From positions 13,650-62,574 of the forward strand of contig NZ_CAKLBV010000025.1 in assembly GCF_920984675.1 (NCBI RefSeq): 48,925 bases of DNA, read 5' to 3'. Below, one piece after another: positions 45,728-48,925 of the stretch. The stretch comes from Methylobacterium sp. Leaf118. Lineage in GTDB: Bacteria > Pseudomonadota > Alphaproteobacteria > Rhizobiales > Beijerinckiaceae. Both the position numbers and the translations under genes were made by a program. Within the stretch, counting starts at the first letter, position 1. Every line of letters starts with the position of its first letter. A model generated the notes under the pieces. It was not told the DNA's origin. It made no database searches and saw only the letters and a list, made by a program, of their open reading frames with translations.

Positions 45728-46039
45728 ATGCCTGTGTTGCCGCTCATCGTTCAACCGGACCACGGCACCGCGCCCGTCGTCGCGCTGATACGGAGCGCCG
45801 AGCGGGACATCCGGCTCGAGCCGTTCGCCTCCGACCCCCCTCGGCGGGTCGATGCGGTGATGGCTCGGCCCGCGGACGGCGTCGCGGTGCGGGGTCTCCT
45901 CAACCCGGCCACGGGCCCCGGGGACCGCATCGACGACGCGACCCTCGCGCCGCTGGAGAAGGCCGGCATCAGCCGACGACCGTCATTCGGCGATCGGCGA
46001 GCCGATGCCCGTGTCGAACCGTCGATGACCCGGCCATAG
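45728..46039 (+). pseudogene. Fragment of a phospholipase-D/cardiolipin-synthase-like protein
   Basis: 103 residues. The pattern IVQPDHGTAPVVALIRSAER, then DIRLEPFASDPPRRVDAVMA, then VAVRGLLNPATGP and LEKAGI fits the first beta-alpha units of a PLD-like domain, in which a first HKD motif should follow shortly after. That motif is absent; the frame stops in unrelated sequence. Probably a truncated relic. A real short protein cannot be ruled out. Confidence 0.5.
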
Positions 46040-46424
46040 GGTTCGGAGCCTCCGAAGTCTTTCGCGCTTCGAAGCGAGGCTCTGATCGCAGACCGGTGCA
46101 CCCGTTGCCGGGCGAGCGCGGATGACCGCGCACGAATGCACAATTTGCAATCCGAACCGACAAGACCTTAGCTCGACTGCGCGTCACGTTGCCGGCGAGC
46201 CGTTCCCCTCTCGCCGCGAACTTCGCACGTCACGCCGACCCCGAAACCACCCCCTTGCGTGAGGCTGCCCCGACCGAAGGTGTCGTGGCCGAGTGTTTAG
46301 AGTGGCCGAGTGGCCGAGTGGCCGAGTGGTTCGACCGGACGACGTCGATCCGGCGACGGGCGGGCCGGCGTCGAGACGGTTCGGTCCCCGCTGTCCCCGT
46401 CTCAACGGTCGAGTAAGCCCCGAT
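46040..46424. other. Intergenic region with tandem repeat, 385 bp
   Basis: Non-coding sequence between the PLD-like fragment and the next small gene. It has patches of lower GC and contains the 8-bp tandem repeat at 46301-46329. No gene seen. Confidence 0.5.
46301..46329 (+). repeat. 8-bp tandem repeat
   Basis: AGTGGCCG occurs three times in perfect succession and is followed by AGTGG (3.6 copies). A diverged GTGGCCGAGTG lies 16 bp upstream. It resembles the D-arm of serine or leucine tRNAs repeated, but no cloverleaf can be built. Copy number could vary by slippage. Confidence 0.85.
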
Positions 46425-46673
46425 ATGCGCATCCTTTTGGCCATCGCCTGCCTTCTGGCCGCCGAGGCTCACGCACAGGCGGGCCGCACCGGGACGGGCG
46501 GCGGCCCGCTCTCGACACAGACGGCTCCGGATACGACGGCAACCGGCACGACGATGCCGCCCGATCACGCCGCGAGCCCGACCGCAACCCAATCGCCGGA
46601 TCGGCTCACCCGCCACGATCGCGCGATGGACCGGATCGACAACAGCCTCTGCATCGGTTGCGACGCGAAGTGA
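46425..46673 (+). CDS. Small secreted protein, 82 aa
   Basis: Signal peptide MRILLAIACLLAAEAHAQAG, then a Thr/Pro/Gly-rich low-complexity linker and a C-terminal helix ending DNSLCIGCDAK, with a CxxC that could bind metal or be redox active. No family recognised. It lies 42 bp upstream of poxB and might be co-transcribed. Confidence 0.68.
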   Translation: MRILLAIACLLAAEAHAQAGRTGTGGGPLSTQTAPDTTATGTTMPPDHAASPTATQSPDRLTRHDRAMDRIDNSLCIGCDAK

Positions 46674-46715
46674 TCCGGGACGGAACCGGGGCGGAGCCAA
46701 CAGGAGCGACAAAGC

Positions 46716-48443
46716 ATGGCCCAGAAGGTGGCGGATCTGTTCGTCCGGGCGCTGGCGCAGGCCGGTGTGAAGCGGATCTACGGGGTGGTCGGCGACAGCC
46801 TGAATGGCCTGACCGAGGCCCTGCGCCAGCACGGATCGATCGACTGGATCCATACCCGCCACGAGGAGAGCGCCGCCTTCGCGGCCGGCGCCGAGGCACA
46901 CCTGACCGGTGAACTCGCGGTCTGCGCCGGCTCCTGCGGACCCGGCAACCTGCACCTGATCAACGGCCTGTTCGACGCCCACCGCTCCCGCGTCCCGGTC
47001 CTCGCCATCGCGGCGCAGATCCCCTCCGCGGAGATCGGTCGAGGCTACTTCCAGGAAACCCATCCGCAGAACCTGTTCCAGGAATGCAGCCATTATTGCG
47101 AGCTTGTCTCCTCGCCTGCCCAGTTGCCCGGCGTGATCGAGACCGCGATCCGCGTCGCGATCGCCGAGCGCGGGGTGGCCGTCATCGTCATTCCGGGCGA
47201 CGTCGGGCTCATGACCATGCCGGGCGACGCACCCCCTCTGTCGGCGGCCCTGGTGCCGCCGCCCGCCGTCGTGTGCCCGCGCGACGCCGATCTCGATGCA
47301 CTGGCCGGGATGCTCAACGGGGCCGGGCGCGTGACCCTGTTCTGCGGCCGAGGCTGCGCCGGGGCCCACGCGGAGTTGCTGCAGCTCGCCGAGGCGCTGA
47401 AGGCCCCCGTGGTCCACGCGCTCGGCGGCAAGGAGCATGTCGAATGGGAGAACCCTTACGACGTCGGCATGACGGGTCTGATCGGCTTCTCCTCGGGCTA
47501 CCGGGCGATGCTCGATGGCGACACCCTGCTGCTGCTCGGCACGGGTTTCCCGTATCGCCAGTTCTATCCCGAGACAGCCACGGTTGCGCAGATCGACTTG
47601 CGGGCCGAGAGCCTCGGGCGCCATTGCCGGATCGATCTCGGCCTGCTCGGCGATGTCAGGGCCACGATTGCGGCGCTCCTGCCGAAGCTGGAGACGAAGA
47701 CGGACCGGGCGCATCTCGATGACAGCCTTGCCCATTACCGCAAGGCCCGCGCGGGCCTCGATGCCCTGGCGGTCGGCAAGTCCGGCGGCAAGATCCACCC
47801 GCAATACGTGGCCCGTACGTTGAGCGAAGCGGCCTCCGAGGACGCGGTGTTCACCTTCGATGTCGGCACGCCGACGATCTGGGCGGCGCGCTACCTCGCC
47901 ATGAACGGCAGGCGCCGTCTGATCGGCTCGCTCAACCACGGCTCCATGGCCAATGCCCTGCCGCAGGCGATCGGCGCGCAGGCCGCCTATCCCGGGCGCC
48001 AAGTCATCTCGTTCTCTGGCGATGGCGGTCTCACCATGCTGATGGGCGATCTCCTTACCCTCAACCAGCACGAGTTGCCGGTGAAGATCGTGGTGCTGAA
48101 CAACGGCACCCTGGGTTTCGTCGAGATGGAGATGAAGGCCGCGGGCTTCCTCGATACCGGGGTGGCGCTGGTCAACCCGGATTTTTCCGCGATGGCCCGC
48201 GGGGCCGGCATCTTCGCATGCCGCGTCGAGGATCCGGCCGAGTTGCCCGATGCGATGCAGGCGCTGCTGGCCCATGACGGGCCAGCCCTGCTCGACGTGG
48301 TCTCGGCCCGACAGGAACTCTCCATGCCCCCGAAAATCGGCATCGAGCAGGCCATGGGCTTCGGGATGTGGCTCGCAAAAGCTGTCATCGACGGGCGCGG
48401 CACCGAAATCATCGATCTTGCGAAGACCAATCTCTGGCGCTGA
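46716..48443 (+). CDS. poxB: Pyruvate:quinone oxidoreductase (PoxB-type thiamine enzyme)
   Basis: 575 residues with the ThDP-enzyme layout: N-terminal Pyr domain with YGVVGDSLNGLTEALRQHG and Glu50 in HTRHEESAAFAAGAEAHLTG, central FAD-binding-type domain with VTLFCGRGCAGAHAELLQLA, and C-terminal PP domain with GSLNHGSMANALPQAIGAQA, then SFSGDGGLTMLMGDLLTLNQ and the closing NN of the Mg-ThDP motif. The last 20 residues are amphipathic (AVIDGRGTEIIDLAKTNLWR), as needed for lipid binding in PoxB. It decarboxylates pyruvate to acetate and CO2, passing electrons to quinone. Preceded by an AGGAGCG site. Confidence 0.9.
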   Translation: MAQKVADLFVRALAQAGVKRIYGVVGDSLNGLTEALRQHGSIDWIHTRHEESAAFAAGAEAHLTGELAVCAGSCGPGNLHLINGLFDAHRSRVPVLAIAAQIPSAEIGRGYFQETHPQNLFQECSHYCELVSSPAQLPGVIETAIRVAIAERGVAVIVIPGDVGLMTMPGDAPPLSAALVPPPAVVCPRDADLDALAGMLNGAGRVTLFCGRGCAGAHAELLQLAEALKAPVVHALGGKEHVEWENPYDVGMTGLIGFSSGYRAMLDGDTLLLLGTGFPYRQFYPETATVAQIDLRAESLGRHCRIDLGLLGDVRATIAALLPKLETKTDRAHLDDSLAHYRKARAGLDALAVGKSGGKIHPQYVARTLSEAASEDAVFTFDVGTPTIWAARYLAMNGRRRLIGSLNHGSMANALPQAIGAQAAYPGRQVISFSGDGGLTMLMGDLLTLNQHELPVKIVVLNNGTLGFVEMEMKAAGFLDTGVALVNPDFSAMARGAGIFACRVEDPAELPDAMQALLAHDGPALLDVVSARQELSMPPKIGIEQAMGFGMWLAKAVIDGRGTEIIDLAKTNLWR

Positions 48444-48526
48444 GGCCCGGTCTGTTCCGCACTTCCGACGGGTTCCCGACGCCCGGCCATCCTTAGCCGA
48501 TGGTCCGATGACGGTTCCCCAGCTTT

Positions 48527-48849
48527 AGAAAGCGGGCACTCGGCATGGATGTCGGTCCGTCCGAGGCCGAGACCTTCTGGACCGCTTTTCTCCGCAAGCT
48601 GGCGCGCCGCGGCCTGCATGGGTTCAAGCTCGTGATCTCGGACGCGCACGAGGGCATCAAGGCCTCGGTGGCCAAGGTCATGAACACGACGTGGAAGCGC
48701 TGCCGCGTCCACTTCATGAGGAACGCCCTGGCCCATGCTGGCCGAAGCGGACAGCGGGTGTTCTCCGCCTTCACCGCCACCACCTTCGCCCAGGAGGATG
48801 CCCAGGCTGCCCGGCTCCAGTGGCGGCGCGTGACCGATCAAGTCCGGCC
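48527..48849 (+). mobile_element. Truncated IS256-family transposase
   Basis: About 100 residues matching the middle of an IS256-type Mutator transposase: ALGMDVGPSEAETFWTAFLR, then LVISDAHEGIKASVAKVMNT, then CRVHFMRNALAHAGRSGQRV. The N-terminal DNA-binding third and the C-terminus are missing. The catalytic block is partly present (SDAHEG holds the second Asp) but the enzyme cannot be active. Its right end stops abruptly at about 48849, where a different terminus begins. Confidence 0.88.
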
Positions 48850-48925
48850 TGTGTTTCGGCGTGCAACTATGACCCCTTGAGGCGGGGGATCGGCGTCCAA
48901 TTCTGACCCCCTAACCTCGTTCTCG
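48850..48925. mobile_element. Probable end of an IS21-like element
   Basis: The sequence starts TGTGTTTCGGCGTGCAAC right where the IS256 frame breaks. Two 20-bp near-repeats, at 48857-48876 and 48891-48910 (17 of 20 identical, CGGCGT-CAA--TGACCCC type), follow in direct orientation. Multiple terminal repeats starting with TG are typical of IS21-family ends. The element body lies outside the window. Confidence 0.6.

Noticed and set aside
46285..46335. A tRNA-Ser or tRNA-Leu gene at the tandem repeat
   Set aside because: Only the D-arm-like motif repeats; no acceptor, anticodon or T arm can be folded.

Overview
The window reads as chromosomal DNA of a high-GC alphaproteobacterium of the Methylobacterium/Methylorubrum type. 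This rests on gene content and protein style: FixJ-type response regulators, a FdhF/YdeP-type oxidoreductase, a KaiC-like ATPase paired with a hybrid kinase, many small secreted proteins, frequent GTG starts and ATGA/GTGA gene overlaps, and very high GC with long spurious antisense frames. The genus is an inference. One tRNA (Ala, CGC) is present. I saw no rRNA, CRISPR array or complete mobile element.

Region by region. (1) 1-6.4 kb, minus strand: a five-gene operon led by a secreted caspase-fold protein with Sel1-type repeats, then a secreted DUF4384-like protein and three unrecognised proteins, the last cut by the window edge. (2) 6.6-9.3 kb: a small secreted protein, a YggT membrane protein, tRNA-Ala, and beyond it what looks like the C-terminal stump of an MBOAT O-acyltransferase overlapping an intact membrane-anchored SGNH/AlgX-like protein. 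(3) 9.4-13.0 kb: a double-domain KaiC ATPase translationally coupled to a hybrid histidine kinase. (4) 13.5-18.7 kb: secreted proteins, namely a patatin-type lipase, a conserved small protein with a duplicated ribosome-binding site and start, a tightly overlapping trio of unknown exported proteins, a DUF3916 protein and two more exported proteins. (5) 18.8-33.0 kb: a regulatory belt with two FixL/FixJ-style kinase-regulator sets, two stand-alone receivers, an orphan FixJ regulator, two AraC regulators and a TetR regulator. The TetR gene is divergent from an operon for an FAD aromatic-ring hydroxylase, a DUF485 protein, an ActP-type symporter and a cupin. (6) 33.1-39.9 kb, minus strand: a seven-gene run of UBP zinc finger, oxalate decarboxylase bicupin, FUSC/DUF1656/HlyD (Aae-type aromatic-acid efflux), a cNMP-binding thioredoxin-reductase-like flavoprotein and an MFS transporter. 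(7) 40.4-45.2 kb, plus strand, divergent from the previous run: FdhF/YdeP-type molybdo-oxidoreductase with cydA and cydB (bd-type quinol oxidase). (8) 45.15-48.9 kb: gene debris (RND pump C-terminus, phospholipase-D-like fragment, 8-bp tandem repeat), an intact poxB-type pyruvate:quinone oxidoreductase, and an IS256-type transposase fragment cut by what looks like the end of an IS21-like element.

Taken together, regions 6-8 suggest an organic-acid or acid-stress module. A proton-consuming oxalate decarboxylase would make formate, a FdhF/YdeP-type enzyme could oxidise it, a bd oxidase would drain quinols, PoxB also feeds quinones, and an Aae-type pump would export aromatic acids. This pathway reading is inference from gene families and adjacency; no single step is proven by the sequence.
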